Assembly (NCBI RefSeq): GCF_014650595.1
Contig: NZ_BMVG01000001.1
Location: forward strand, 1,054,001 to 1,118,000
DNA: 64,000 nucleotides
DNA from: Streptomyces alanosinicus
GTDB taxonomy: Bacteria > Actinomycetota > Actinomycetes > Streptomycetales > Streptomycetaceae
Direction: 5' to 3'
Shown: piece by piece, positions 16,249 through 25,008 of the stretch
Layout of the letters: every line of letters starts with the position of its first letter
How positions within the stretch are numbered: position 1 is the stretch's first letter
Translations under genes and position numbers: made by a program
Notes under the pieces: model-generated
Told to the model about the DNA's origin: nothing
Databases searched by the model: none
The model's input: only the letters and a program-made list of their open reading frames with translations

Positions 16249-17090
16249 TTCCGCAGTACCCCCCAGGTGTCCTCGCCGACGATCCCGTCCACCCGCAGAT
16301 GTGCCCGGCCCTGCAACTGCTCCACCGCGTGCTCGGTGCGGGCGCCGAAGTTCCCGTCGGCGATCCCCGGCGACAGGCCGTGGTGGCGCAGCAGGCACTG
16401 CGCCTCGACGACGGGCCACTGTGTGGACCCCATGCCGATCAGGCCGGCCCGGGTGCCGCTGTATCCCGCGTACAGCAGCCCGTCCCCTGCACGGTGCACC
16501 GTGCAGGGGTAGTCCTTGCCGGCCCGGTACACGAACGCCCCCGTCGGTGTCCCCGTCGGCGCGGCGGACGCCATGGCGTCCGCCGGAGCCGGCCGGCCGC
16601 CGGTCCGCTCGCGTCCGCCGTCCCACGGCGCGGTCACCAGCAGGACGGTCACGGCCGCCACGACCACGACGGCCGCCAGTACGGCTCCGCGCATCCGCCG
16701 GCCACGTCCTCGTACCCTCCCCTGATCGTCCGGCCCGGAGTCCGGCCCGGAGTCCGCCCCGGCATCCGACCCCGCTTCCGGCCCGGCTTCCGTCTCCCCT
16801 ACCGGGTCGGCACGGACCTCGCCCCCTGCGTCCGCCGCCAGGGCCACCTCGTGCAGGGCCAGCAGCCGGTCCGGGTCGATGTCGCAGGCGCGGGCCAGCG
16901 CCTTGACCGCCTGCCGCGGCGGTATCGCGCGGCCGTTGAGATAGCGGTCCCAGGAGGCACGGCTGTAGCCGGTCCGGCCGGCCAGCGCCTCAAGTCCGAG
17001 TCCGCTGTGGTCCTTGATCCGGCGCATCTGTACGGCGAGTTGTCGCACTCGCGGATCGAGTGAGCCGGGCAACTCCTTCCAGCGAGACAT
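16245..17090 (-). CDS. Membrane-tethered XRE regulator with peptidoglycan-binding domain
   Basis: 281 residues from ATG 17090 (GGGG 6 nt upstream); ATG 17102 lacks a ribosome site. The HTH (QLAVQMRRIKDHSGLGLEAL, SRASWDRYLNGRAIPPRQAV) closely resembles that of the coupled downstream gene. An acidic Pro/Asp/Gly linker, a basic patch (RGRGRRMRG) and one membrane span at about 132-153 follow. The outside part ends in a PG_binding_1-type domain: WPVVEAQCLLRHHGL, DGNFGARTEHAVEQLQ, RVDGIVGEDTWGVL. The arrangement suggests direct coupling of cell-wall binding to gene control. Its stop TGA lies within the next gene's ATGA start, so the two regulators are made together. Confidence 0.86.
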   Translation of the reverse strand: MSRWKELPGSLDPRVRQLAVQMRRIKDHSGLGLEALAGRTGYSRASWDRYLNGRAIPPRQAVKALARACDIDPDRLLALHEVALAADAGGEVRADPVGETEAGPEAGSDAGADSGPDSGPDDQGRVRGRGRRMRGAVLAAVVVVAAVTVLLVTAPWDGGRERTGGRPAPADAMASAAPTGTPTGAFVYRAGKDYPCTVHRAGDGLLYAGYSGTRAGLIGMGSTQWPVVEAQCLLRHHGLSPGIADGNFGARTEHAVEQLQGRAHLRVDGIVGEDTWGVLRK

Positions 17091-17460
17091 GTTCCACCCC
17101 ATGTCTGTTGCCAGCGTCTGATGCCGACGTCTGTTGCCAACTCCAACGAGGATGCCCCTCGCGCGCCCGCGGTTCCCGTGGCCTGCGGGGCGGGCGCATG
17201 GTTTCGGCCGCCTCGGCGGGCGTCCGCGCGTCCCGCCGGCGCCTCATGGCGCGGAGCGTTCCCACAGGTCAACGGATGGGACGTCCCCCGCCGACGGCAT
17301 CTGTCCGGCAGCCCTGTCCCCGCCCCGGACTCGGCCCGCACTGTCGGTGGTGCACGACGGGCGGTGCGGTCCACCCCGCACCGCCCCAGGCGGCCCGCCC
17401 CCACGGGGGTGGGGCGGGCCGCACCGGCAACCGACCAGCGATCGACCTCAGGGAGCATCC
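17091..17460. other. Divergent intergenic region with leader hairpin
   Basis: About 370 bp between the XRE pair and the I36-type gene, without a supportable gene. A perfect 12-bp stem, GCGGCCCGCCCC (17390-17401) with its complement at 17411-17422, lies 39-70 bp upstream of the rightward start and is followed by no T-run. It could be an attenuator, an mRNA leader structure or an end point for transcripts from upstream. Shared promoters of the two divergent units must lie here. Confidence 0.5.
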
Positions 17461-17814
17461 ATGCGATTCCGTCTCGCGACCGCGACCGTCCTGACCGCGT
17501 GCGCCATGGCCGGCGGCCTGACCGTCTCCGCGCAGGCCGCCTCGGCCGCCGCCGCCCGCCCCAGCTGTCCGTATCCGTACGTGTGCTTCTACAACGGCAA
17601 CACGATGACCGGAAAGTTCAAGGACACCGGCTACTGGCAGTCGCTCGGCGCGAGCCGCAGCGCGAAGGGCGCGCTCAACACCCGGCACGACGACGTGGCC
17701 TACGTGCGCTTCTCCAACCACCCCGCCATCTGCATGAAGCCGGGTGAGGGCTGGGCCTTCAACGGAGCGCACCCGACGCAGGTGTACATCAGCTCGTCGA
17801 GCACGTGCCACTGA
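17461..17814 (+). CDS. Secreted I36-type (peptidase inhibitor-like) small protein
   Basis: 117 residues from ATG 17461 with AGGGAG 5 nt upstream. A Sec signal (RFRLATATVLTACAMAGGL, cleavage near AASAA) precedes a mature domain with C-PYPYVCFY, FKDTGYWQ and a late Cys pair (AICMKPG, SSTCH). The pattern CP..YVC.Y fits the peptidase inhibitor I36/beta-gamma crystallin-like family of Streptomyces exported proteins (e.g. metalloproteinase inhibitor SMPI), though inhibitory activity is unproven here. It is divergent from the membrane-tethered XRE pair and could be one of its targets. Confidence 0.72.
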   Translation: MRFRLATATVLTACAMAGGLTVSAQAASAAAARPSCPYPYVCFYNGNTMTGKFKDTGYWQSLGASRSAKGALNTRHDDVAYVRFSNHPAICMKPGEGWAFNGAHPTQVYISSSSTCH

Positions 17815-17845
17815 GCACCCTCGGAGCCGTTCCCGGTGTCCTGAG

Positions 17846-19528
17846 TCAGAGGTGCGTCGGCGCGAACATACGCAGCACCGCCGGGAGTACGACCACCGAG
17901 GGGCCTGGTGCCGCCAGTGCCTTCGCCAGGTCTTCCGCGAGGGTCTCGGGGGTCGTACGGACGCCCGGCACCCCGAAGGACTCGGCGAGGGCCGCGTAGT
18001 CGGGGCGGGTCAGTTCCGTCGCCGTGGCCTGGCCGAAGGCGTCCGTCATGTACTCGCGGAGGATGCCGTAGCCGCCGTCGTCGACGATCAGCCAGGTGAC
18101 CGGGAGGTCGTACTGGCGGGCCGTCGCCAGCTCGGCGATCGAGTAGAGGGCTCCGCCGTCGCCGGAGACCGCCAGCACCGGGCGCGTGGGGTCGGCCACC
18201 GCCGCGCCCAGCGCCGCCGGGAAGCCGTAGCCGAGGCCGCCGGCGCCCTGTGCGGAGTGCATGGTGTTCGCGCCCTGGGGGTCGAAGGCCGACCATGCCC
18301 AGTACGTCAGGATCGTCATGTCCCAGAAGGACGGAGCACCCTTGGGCAGGGCGCGGCGGACGGAGGCCAACACGTCCTGTTCCAGGGTGAGTTCCTGCCC
18401 GGCGATGCGATCCGCGACCTTCCCGAGCACCTCCCGCACCCGCTCCGGCGCCGAGGCGTCGTCACGCTCCTCCACCGTCTCCAGCAGGGCCTGGAGCGCG
18501 AGGCGGGCGTCCGCGTGGATGCCGAGGGCGGGGTGGTTGGACTCCAGTTTGCCGAGGTCGGCCTCGATCTGGATCACCCGGCCGCGCGGTGTGAACGTGT
18601 GGTAGTTCGAGGAGAGTTCGCCGAGGCCCGAGCCGATGACCAGGAGTACGTCCGCGTCCTGGAGGAAGTCCGTGGTGTGGCGGTCCTCCAGCCAGGACTG
18701 GAGGGACAGGGGGTGGTGCCACGGGAACGCGCCCTTGCCGCCGAAGGTCGTCACGACCGGGGCCTGGAGCTTCTCGGCCAGCTGACGCAGTTTGCCCGAG
18801 GCGTCCGACCGTACGACGCCCCCGCCCGCGATGATCGCCGGGCGGGCCGCGCGGGACAGCAGGTCGGCCGCCACCGCGGTCAGTTCGGGGCGCGGGGGAA
18901 GTTCCTCCGGGGTCGCGTCCGGAGCCGTCACCACCGGCAGCAGGGTCTCGGCGAGGAGCACGTCCTGCGGGATCTCCACCCACACCGGGCCGTGCGGGGC
19001 GGTGAGCGCCGACTTCCAGGCCTCCGCGATCGCGGACGGGATCTGGGACTGGGTACGGACCGTGTGGACGGACTTCACCACGCCCCGGAACGAGGCCGAC
19101 TGGTCGGGGAGTTCATGCAGATAGCCGTGGCGGCCGCCGCCGAGGCCGGCCGTCGGGATCTGGCTGCTGATCGCCAGCACGGGGGCCGAGGCCGCCACCG
19201 CCTCCTGGAGAGCCGCGAGGGATGTCAGCGCCCCGGGGCCCGTCGACAGCAGCAGCGGGGCCGCCTCTCCGGTGATCCGGCCGTACGCGTCCGCCGCGAA
19301 GCCCGCGTTGTTCTCCACGCGCAGGCCCACATAGCGCAGAGCGGACCTGCGCAGGGCGTCGAACATACCGAGGGCGTGCTGGCCGGGCAGGCCGAAGACG
19401 GTCGTCGCGCCGAGCCCGGCCAGGGTCTCCACGACCAGGTCTCCGCCGTTTCGCCCCGGGGGAGGATTCAGCGCGGCGGCGATCTGCGCCTGCGTCGGGC
19501 GGAGTACCAGGTCGTGGTCGTGGGTCAC
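17846..19528 (-). CDS. Thiamine diphosphate enzyme, acetolactate synthase-like
   Basis: 560 residues from GTG 19528, just past the stop of the upstream ureohydrolase gene. Domains in order: PYR domain (LVVETLAGLGATTVFGLPGQ, RVENNAGFAADAYGR with the conserved Glu about 30 residues upstream region), central domain (RPAIIAGGGVVRS), and PP domain with GDGGALYSIAEL and VDDGGYG where the usual second Asn is replaced by Gly/Asp residues. The reaction could be a decarboxylation or carboligation of a 2-oxo acid. Co-transcription with an agmatinase-type enzyme suggests arginine/guanidino catabolism rather than branched-chain amino acid synthesis. Exact substrate unknown. Confidence 0.82.
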   Translation of the reverse strand: MTHDHDLVLRPTQAQIAAALNPPPGRNGGDLVVETLAGLGATTVFGLPGQHALGMFDALRRSALRYVGLRVENNAGFAADAYGRITGEAAPLLLSTGPGALTSLAALQEAVAASAPVLAISSQIPTAGLGGGRHGYLHELPDQSASFRGVVKSVHTVRTQSQIPSAIAEAWKSALTAPHGPVWVEIPQDVLLAETLLPVVTAPDATPEELPPRPELTAVAADLLSRAARPAIIAGGGVVRSDASGKLRQLAEKLQAPVVTTFGGKGAFPWHHPLSLQSWLEDRHTTDFLQDADVLLVIGSGLGELSSNYHTFTPRGRVIQIEADLGKLESNHPALGIHADARLALQALLETVEERDDASAPERVREVLGKVADRIAGQELTLEQDVLASVRRALPKGAPSFWDMTILTYWAWSAFDPQGANTMHSAQGAGGLGYGFPAALGAAVADPTRPVLAVSGDGGALYSIAELATARQYDLPVTWLIVDDGGYGILREYMTDAFGQATATELTRPDYAALAESFGVPGVRTTPETLAEDLAKALAAPGPSVVVLPAVLRMFAPTHL

Positions 19529-19533
19529 TGCGC

Positions 19534-20505
19534 TTACGCGTCCTTCCGCGCCGCCGCGATCTGGCGGCTCATGATGGTGGTCAGTTCGTAGGCCGTGTGG
19601 GAGGCCGCGACCGAGGTGATCTCGGCGTGGTCGTAGGCGGGCGCCACCTCGACGACGTCCGCCGAGACCAGGTTGCACGATGCGAGGCCGCGCAGGATCT
19701 CCAGCAGCTCACGGGAGGTCATGCCGCCCGCCTCCGGGGTGCCGGTGCCGGGCGCGTGGGCCGGGTCGAGGCAGTCGATGTCGATGGAGATGTACAGCGG
19801 GCGGTCGCCGATGCGCTGGCGCAGCTGGTCGGCGACCTCGTCGGCGCCGCGGCGGTAGATGTCGGCGGACGTGACGATGCCGAAGCCCATCTTCTCGTCG
19901 TCCGTGAGGTCCTGCTTGCCGTACAGCGGGCCGCGGGTACCGACGTGCGAGAGCGCCTCGGTGTCGAGGATGCCCTCCTCCACCGCGCGGCGGAACGGGG
20001 TGCCGTGGGTGTACTCGGCGCCGAAGTAGGTGTCCCAGGTGTCCAGGTGGGCGTCGAAGTGCAGCAGGGCCACCGGGCCGTGCTTCTTGGCGACGCTTCG
20101 CAGCAGCGGCAGCGCGATGGTGTGGTCGCCGCCCAGGGTCATCAGACGGGCGCCGGTGCCGAGCAGGTCGTCGGCGGCGGCCTCGATGGTGTCGACGGCC
20201 TCGTTGATGTTGAACGGGTTCACGGCGATGTCGCCGCCGTCCGCGACCTGGGCGAGGGCGAAGGGGGAGGCGTCCTGGGCCGGGTTGTACGGGCGCAGCA
20301 GCCGGGACGCCTCGCGGATGGCGTTGCCGCCGAAGCGGGCGCCCGGCCGGTAGGAGACACCGGAGTCGAACGGCACGCCCACGACGGCGACGTCGGCGGT
20401 GCCGACCTCGTCCAGGCGGGGCAGCCGGGCGAAGGTCGCGGGTCCGGCGTACCGCGGGACGCGGGAGGAGTCGACGGGACCGCGGGGCGTGTCGTTGCTG
20501 CTCAT
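19534..20505 (-). CDS. speB: Agmatinase / ureohydrolase
   Basis: 323 residues from ATG 20505 (AAGAAGG about 9 nt upstream). All manganese-binding motifs of ureohydrolases are present: GGDHT, then DAHLDTWD, then [19 protein letters not shown]. The segments [18 protein letters not shown] and GTRGPLYG favour agmatinase or guanidinobutyrase over arginase. It removes urea from a guanidino compound such as agmatine, giving an amine for polyamine or GABA pathways. It forms an operon with the ThDP enzyme (5-bp gap) and is divergent from a PucR-family gene, its probable regulator. Confidence 0.9.
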   Translation of the reverse strand: MSSNDTPRGPVDSSRVPRYAGPATFARLPRLDEVGTADVAVVGVPFDSGVSYRPGARFGGNAIREASRLLRPYNPAQDASPFALAQVADGGDIAVNPFNINEAVDTIEAAADDLLGTGARLMTLGGDHTIALPLLRSVAKKHGPVALLHFDAHLDTWDTYFGAEYTHGTPFRRAVEEGILDTEALSHVGTRGPLYGKQDLTDDEKMGFGIVTSADIYRRGADEVADQLRQRIGDRPLYISIDIDCLDPAHAPGTGTPEAGGMTSRELLEILRGLASCNLVSADVVEVAPAYDHAEITSVAASHTAYELTTIMSRQIAAARKDA

Positions 20506-20645
20506 GGTGAAGTGCCTTCTTTCTTGCGCTTCATCGCGCATGTGCTGCTCAGGTGGTTCCTGGGTCGACATTAGGTGTCCGCGGCGAGCCTCGGAAGTGT
20601 ACGTTTTATCCATGCGAACGGGATGGAGTGGAGGGTGTGCACACC

Positions 20646-22538
20646 ATGTCGGATTCGATCACCCCAGCGGTCCCACCGACCCCACCCGTACCGCTGTCGG
20701 CCCTGCTGGCCCGCGAGGACCTGGCCCTGCGGCAGATCGCCGGGCCGGCGGATCCGGGGATCGCGATCCACTGGGCCCACACCTCGGAGATGGCCGACCC
20801 GTACCCGTATCTGCTGGGCGGCGAACTGCTGCTGACGGCCGGGGTGCACATCCCTGAGGCGGCGGTTTCCGGCCGCTCCTGCGACTACTTCGACGACTAT
20901 GTCTCCCGGATCGTCGCGGCGGGCGGCGCGGCCCTCGGCTTCGGCGTGGCCCCGGTGCACGACACGGTCCCGCGCGCCCTGGTCGCCGCCTGCGAGGCCC
21001 ACGGCCTCCCGTTGCTGGAGGTCCCGCCCCAGACCACCTTCTCCGGCGTGGCCCGCGCGGTCTGGCAGCTGATGGCGCGGGCCCGCCTCGCCGAGCTGCG
21101 CCGGGTCACCGAGGCCCAGCAGAGCCTCGCCGCCGCGGCCGCCCGCCCGGACCCGGTGCCGTCGGTGCTGCGCCGGCTCGCCCAGCACCTCTTCGGCCAC
21201 GCGGTGCTCTACGGCCCCGACGGCACGGCTCTCGCCACGGCGGGCCGGGAGCCCGCCACGGAAGTCCGCGCCGCGCTGGCCGCCCTGGCGGCGGTGGTCC
21301 GCCCCACCGCCGGCGCCCCGGCACCCGAGGCGGCCCCCGGGCCCGATCCCGGCACCCCGGACGGACGACTCACCCCGCCCCAGCCGGAGCCGAACGGCAC
21401 GGCCGACCGCACCACCGCCCCCGGCGCCCCAGGTGCCCCAGGTGCCCCCGCCGACAGCCGTACGACAGGCGGCACCGCGGCAACCACAGCCACGGCCGAC
21501 ACGGCCGACACGGCCGACACGGCGAGCGGACCGCGCCGGGCGGCGGACCGCACCGGAGCCGAGTCCGCCACCCCGGGCGACGGCCACACGGCAAGCGGCA
21601 CCGCGGCAACCACGGCAGCAGGCACGGCCGTCGCGGCGGACCGCTGCGCCGCCGAGCGGACCACCGCGGCTTCCCCGGCCGCCGGACGGCCCGGACCCGC
21701 CGTCCCGCCGGCGGCCGCCGGACGGCCGTTGCCCGCCTCCGCGACGGACACCGTCGGGGAGAGCCATCTCGCCGTCTACGCGCTGGGCGCCGGTGAGGGG
21801 TTCGTGCTCGGTGTCGTCACCGCGCGCCGCGACCCCGGCGAGCACACCATCGCCTCGGTGGCCGCGGTGCTGCTGTCGCTGCTGACCGGGGAGCATCGCA
21901 GCGGGGCCGGGGCCGCGCGGTCCTCGGCGCTGGTGCGGCTCCTGCTCGGCGCGGCGCCCGAGGACGTCGCTCCCCTGCTCGGGGAGGAGGGCTGGGTCGT
22001 GGTGCACGCCCGGCCCGAGGCACAGCCGCCGGACGCCGTGGCCGCCTCGGCGCTCGGCGCCGCCCTGGGCTCGGCGCTGGTCGACCTCGGCCAGGACGCG
22101 GTGCGGGTGCTGGTGCCGGGCGGGCGGACCCCGAAGCCGCAGCCCGGCTGGACGCTCGGGGCGAGTGCCGCCGTGGCGCCGCGAGAGTGGCCGGCCGCCG
22201 ACGCCCAGGCGGCCCGCGCCCTGGCCCGCGCCCGCGCCACCCGCGCCCCGCTCGTCCGGCACCGCGCCCGCCCCGGCCTGACCGACCTGGTGCCCCAGCC
22301 GGACGCCGAGGCACACGCCCGCGCCCTGCTCGCCCCGCTCGCCGGCCGGCCCGAGCTGGCCGAGACCCTGCGCAACTGGCTGGCCCTGCACGGCAGTTGG
22401 GACCGTACGGCGGTGGCGCTGGAGGTGCACCGCAACACCGTGCGGCAGCGGATCGCCCGCTGCGCCGCCCTGCTGGACGCCGACCTCGACGATCCCGACG
22501 TACGCATGGAGTTGTGGTTCGCGCTGCGGCACGGCTGA
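20646..22538 (+). CDS. PucR-family transcriptional regulator with long low-complexity linker
   Basis: 630 residues from ATG 20646 (GGAGG about 11 nt upstream; GTG 20637 possible). N-terminal PucR domain ([36 protein letters not shown]) about residues 10-140. C-terminal HTH_30 domain with the signature [24 protein letters not shown] followed by VRQRIARC. The PucR family regulates purine, amino acid or polyamine use in response to metabolites. Between the domains, about residues 220-375 are Ala/Thr/Pro/Gly low complexity including TAD repeats, much longer than usual. Divergent from the agmatinase operon, which it probably controls. Confidence 0.88.
   Translation: MSDSITPAVPPTPPVPLSALLAREDLALRQIAGPADPGIAIHWAHTSEMADPYPYLLGGELLLTAGVHIPEAAVSGRSCDYFDDYVSRIVAAGGAALGFGVAPVHDTVPRALVAACEAHGLPLLEVPPQTTFSGVARAVWQLMARARLAELRRVTEAQQSLAAAAARPDPVPSVLRRLAQHLFGHAVLYGPDGTALATAGREPATEVRAALAALAAVVRPTAGAPAPEAAPGPDPGTPDGRLTPPQPEPNGTADRTTAPGAPGAPGAPADSRTTGGTAATTATADTADTADTASGPRRAADRTGAESATPGDGHTASGTAATTAAGTAVAADRCAAERTTAASPAAGRPGPAVPPAAAGRPLPASATDTVGESHLAVYALGAGEGFVLGVVTARRDPGEHTIASVAAVLLSLLTGEHRSGAGAARSSALVRLLLGAAPEDVAPLLGEEGWVVVHARPEAQPPDAVAASALGAALGSALVDLGQDAVRVLVPGGRTPKPQPGWTLGASAAVAPREWPAADAQAARALARARATRAPLVRHRARPGLTDLVPQPDAEAHARALLAPLAGRPELAETLRNWLALHGSWDRTAVALEVHRNTVRQRIARCAALLDADLDDPDVRMELWFALRHG
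21310..21760 (+). repeat. Low-complexity linker with 9-bp TAD repeats
   Basis: This part of the PucR-family gene codes for an Ala/Thr/Pro/Gly-rich stretch. At about 21490-21525 there are consecutive copies of ACGGCCGAC encoding T-A-D, and at about 21420-21445 copies encoding [12 protein letters not shown] segments recur near 21470 and 21595. All units are multiples of three. Confidence 0.7.
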
Positions 22539-22612
22539 CCTGGCGGGTGAGCCCCGTCCCAGCGACCGGTACGCCGAGGACGCCCGCGACGCGCTGCCTC
22601 ACAATGGGAGGC

Positions 22613-23401
22613 ATGCCGATATCCGGGACACCCAGCCGCGCCCAGCTCCTCGACCATCTGGTGAGGACCCGTATCGCGGGGGACGTCGCCACACCCCGCG
22701 AGAACAACCTCTCCCACTACCGTCAGCTCGCCAACGGTGTCCGCAACTTCTGGTTCGGCCTGGAGCTGGGCGACCGCTGGACGGACGAGCAGGACGTGCT
22801 CGCGGTGATGGCCGAGCGGGTGGGGGTCAACGACGACCCCGAGTACCGCTACGGACAGGACACCATCGACCCCGAGCTGACCGTGGACGCGCTGGACCGG
22901 ATGGCGGCACGGCTGCGCAAGGCGGCCGGGGGGCAGCAGCGGGTGCTGTTCGCCACCGGCCACCCGGGCGGTCTGCTGGATGTGCACCGGGCCACGGCCG
23001 CCGCGCTGCGCGCCGCCGGCTGCGAGATCATGGTCATCCCGGACGGGCTGCAGACGGACGAGGGATACGTCATGCAGTTCGCGGACGTGGCGGTACTGGA
23101 GCACGGGGCCACGCTGTGGCACACCCACTCCGGGGAGCCGATGCGGGCCATTCTGACCGGACTTGAGCGTGCGGGGCGCCCGCTGCCGGACCTGGTTGTC
23201 GCCGACCACGGCTGGGCCGGGTACGCCGGACAGCACGGCCTGGACTCGGTCGGGTACGCCGACTGCAACGACCCGGCGCTGTTCCTCGCCGAGTCCGAGG
23301 GCACCGTCGAGGTCGTCGTACCGCTCGACGACCATGTGGTCAGCCCCCGCCACTACGACCCGATGACGGCGTATCTGCTGGCGGAGGCGGGACTTTCCTG
23401 A
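22613..23401 (+). CDS. Phosphatase-like protein of unknown substrate
   Basis: 262 residues from ATG 22613 (start uncertain: ATG 22604 is in frame and no well-spaced ribosome site is visible, so the mRNA might be leaderless). Notable segments are FATGHPGGLLDVHRATAAAL, EIMVIPDGLQTDEGY, LWHTHSGEPM, VVADHGWAGYAG and a final VSPRHYDPMTAYLL. Streptomyces homologues are generally labelled phosphatase, and the conserved His/Asp/Gly segments would fit a metal-dependent or phosphate-binding enzyme, but I cannot assign a catalytic class. It is a single gene ended by a strong hairpin. Confidence 0.7.
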   Translation: MPISGTPSRAQLLDHLVRTRIAGDVATPRENNLSHYRQLANGVRNFWFGLELGDRWTDEQDVLAVMAERVGVNDDPEYRYGQDTIDPELTVDALDRMAARLRKAAGGQQRVLFATGHPGGLLDVHRATAAALRAAGCEIMVIPDGLQTDEGYVMQFADVAVLEHGATLWHTHSGEPMRAILTGLERAGRPLPDLVVADHGWAGYAGQHGLDSVGYADCNDPALFLAESEGTVEVVVPLDDHVVSPRHYDPMTAYLLAEAGLS

Positions 23402-23424
23402 CCTGACCCGCCCATACCCCGACA

Positions 23425-23460
23425 GCACTGTGCGGCCCCGCAGGGGGAGCCGCACAGTGC
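23425..23460. terminator. Bidirectional hairpin terminator
   Basis: A 12-bp perfect stem, GCACTGTGCGGC (23425-23436) and its complement (23449-23460), with an inner CCC/GGG extension. It lies between two convergent genes and probably ends both transcripts. No strong T-run. Confidence 0.75.
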
Positions 23461-23491
23461 GGGCGCTGACGACGTCAGTCCACGGCCGCGG

Positions 23492-23842
23492 TCAACTGCT
23501 CTTGCTGCTGCCGCTGTTCTTGCTGCTGCCGCTGTTCTTGCTGCTGCCGCTGTCCTTGCTGCTGCCGCTGCTCTTGCCGTTGTCGCCGTTGTCGCTGTTC
23601 TTGCCGTTGTCGCCACGACCGTTGTCGTCGTTGTCACCACGACCGTTGTCGTTGTCACCGCGGCCGTTGCCGTGGCCGCCGTGGCCGTGGTGGTGATGAT
23701 GATGGTGGTGGTGACGGCCGTGGTGGTGACCGCATTCAGGTGCCGCCGAGGCGGTGCCCGCCGCACCGATGGCGGTTCCGCCCGCCAGCAGGAAACCTGC
23801 CGCGGACATCACGACATAACGCCTAACGCGCTGTGCTCGCAT
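23492..23842 (-). CDS. Secreted histidine-rich low-complexity protein
   Basis: 116 residues from ATG 23842 (AAAGGG about 9 nt upstream). A Sec signal peptide (RRYVVMSAAGFLLAGGTA) ends near ASAA. The mature part has three blocks: a single Cys and a His tract with nine consecutive His in a GHHHGR..H..GHGGHG context; a NGRGDNDN/DDNGRGDNGK acidic-Asn block; and a Ser/Lys/Asn tail of repeated GSSKNS units ending SSKSS. Such composition suggests extracellular binding of zinc, nickel or copper, or adhesion, with no catalytic fold. Most of the gene is DNA repeat, so length may vary among strains. Family not recognised. Confidence 0.8.
   Translation of the reverse strand: MRAQRVRRYVVMSAAGFLLAGGTAIGAAGTASAAPECGHHHGRHHHHHHHHHGHGGHGNGRGDNDNGRGDNDDNGRGDNGKNSDNGDNGKSSGSSKDSGSSKNSGSSKNSGSSKSS
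23497..23575 (-). repeat. 18-bp tandem repeats encoding GSSKNS units
   Basis: Four consecutive units of about 18 bp (read on the plus strand as CTTGCTGCTGCCGCTGTT, with small changes) form the 3' end of the His-rich gene and encode Ser-Lys-Asn/Asp-Ser-Gly-Ser repeats. Confidence 0.8.
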
Positions 23843-24093
23843 GGAGTACTACCCTTTCGTTTCCATCCCTCGCGGCTTGTCGGGGAGGCGCGGGACGGAT
23901 GGCCGGCGCCGTGCTCACAGAGGGGGAAGGCACGGCGCGCTCTTCAGGTGTGGCCGCAGAGGTTGAGGACACGACGGTCGCCGCCGACGTCTGCCGTTCC
24001 GGAGCCCGGAAACTCGTCAGCCGATTACGCCGTGTGCTACGGCTTTCACTCTTAGAGATTAGTGCCCGGGGTGTCACTCGGCATCTCGGCGAG

Positions 24094-24963
24094 TCAGGGC
24101 CGGGGTACGCGGACCACGCCCTCCTGGATGACGGTGATGGCGAGTTGCCCGTCCTGGGTGTAGATCCGAGCCTGGCCGAGGCCGCGGCCGCCGTGCGCGG
24201 ACGGCGACTCCTGGTCGTACAGCAGCCATTCGTCGGCGCGGAAGGGCCGGTGGAACCACATCGCGTGGTCCAGGGAGGCGCCCACGACATCGCCCACGGC
24301 CCAGCCGCCGCGGCCGTGCGCGAGCAGGATCGAGTCGAGCAGGGTCATGTCGGAGACATAGGTGGCGAGGACGACATGCAGCAACGGGTCGTCGGCCAGC
24401 TTGCCGTTGGTGCGGAACCAGACCTGCGAGTGCGGCTCGCGCGGCTCGCCGAACCGGCCGTACGGCGGCTCCTCCACATACCTGAGGTCGATCGCCTCGC
24501 GGGCCTCAAGGAACTTCTCCACGACCTCCGGGGCGAGGTGGTCGTAGCCGCGCAGCCGCTCCTGCGAGGTGGGCAGGGTCGCCGGGTCGGGCGAGGGCGG
24601 CATCGGCGCCTGGTGTTCGAGGCCGTCCTCGTGCGTCTGGAAGGACGCCGAGAGATGGAAGATCGGCTTGCCGTGCTGGACGGCGACCACGCGGCGGGTG
24701 GTGAAGGAGCGGCCGTCGCGGATGCGGTCCACGGTGTAGACGATCGGCGCGCCGGGGTCGCCGGGGCGCAGGAAGTACGCGTGCAGGGAGTGGGCGGGCC
24801 GGTCCGCGGGCACGGTCCGCCCGGCGGCGACCAGCGCCTGCGCCGCGACCTGCCCGCCGAAGACCCGGGGTACGACGGCGGAGCGGGACTGGCCGCGGAA
24901 GATGTTCTCCTCGATCTGCTCCAGGTCGAGCAGATCGAGGAGATCCTGAAGTGCCTGGCTCAT
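24094..24963 (-). CDS. tesB: Acyl-CoA thioesterase II
   Basis: 289 residues from ATG 24963. It has the double hotdog layout of TesB: RGQSRSAVVPRVFGGQVAAQALVAAG near the N-terminus, FLRPGDPGAPIVYTVDRIRDGRSFTTRRV in the middle, and SLDHAMWFHRPFRADEWLLYD with the catalytic Asp in the second half, then GRIYTQ-type and LAITVIQEGVVR strands. It hydrolyses medium- to long-chain acyl-CoA. Same strand as the acyl-CoA dehydrogenase upstream (45-bp gap), so the two are probably co-transcribed in acyl-CoA turnover. Confidence 0.93.
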   Translation of the reverse strand: MSQALQDLLDLLDLEQIEENIFRGQSRSAVVPRVFGGQVAAQALVAAGRTVPADRPAHSLHAYFLRPGDPGAPIVYTVDRIRDGRSFTTRRVVAVQHGKPIFHLSASFQTHEDGLEHQAPMPPSPDPATLPTSQERLRGYDHLAPEVVEKFLEAREAIDLRYVEEPPYGRFGEPREPHSQVWFRTNGKLADDPLLHVVLATYVSDMTLLDSILLAHGRGGWAVGDVVGASLDHAMWFHRPFRADEWLLYDQESPSAHGGRGLGQARIYTQDGQLAITVIQEGVVRVPRP

Positions 24964-25008
24964 GGCGTCAGTTGTAGCGGCCGCTGATGATGTCCGGTTA
25001 CGGGGCCC

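Noticed and set aside
23497..23700. Repeats near the His-rich gene considered as CRISPR or an intergenic repeat
   Set aside because: They are in-frame codon repeats of a single secreted protein.
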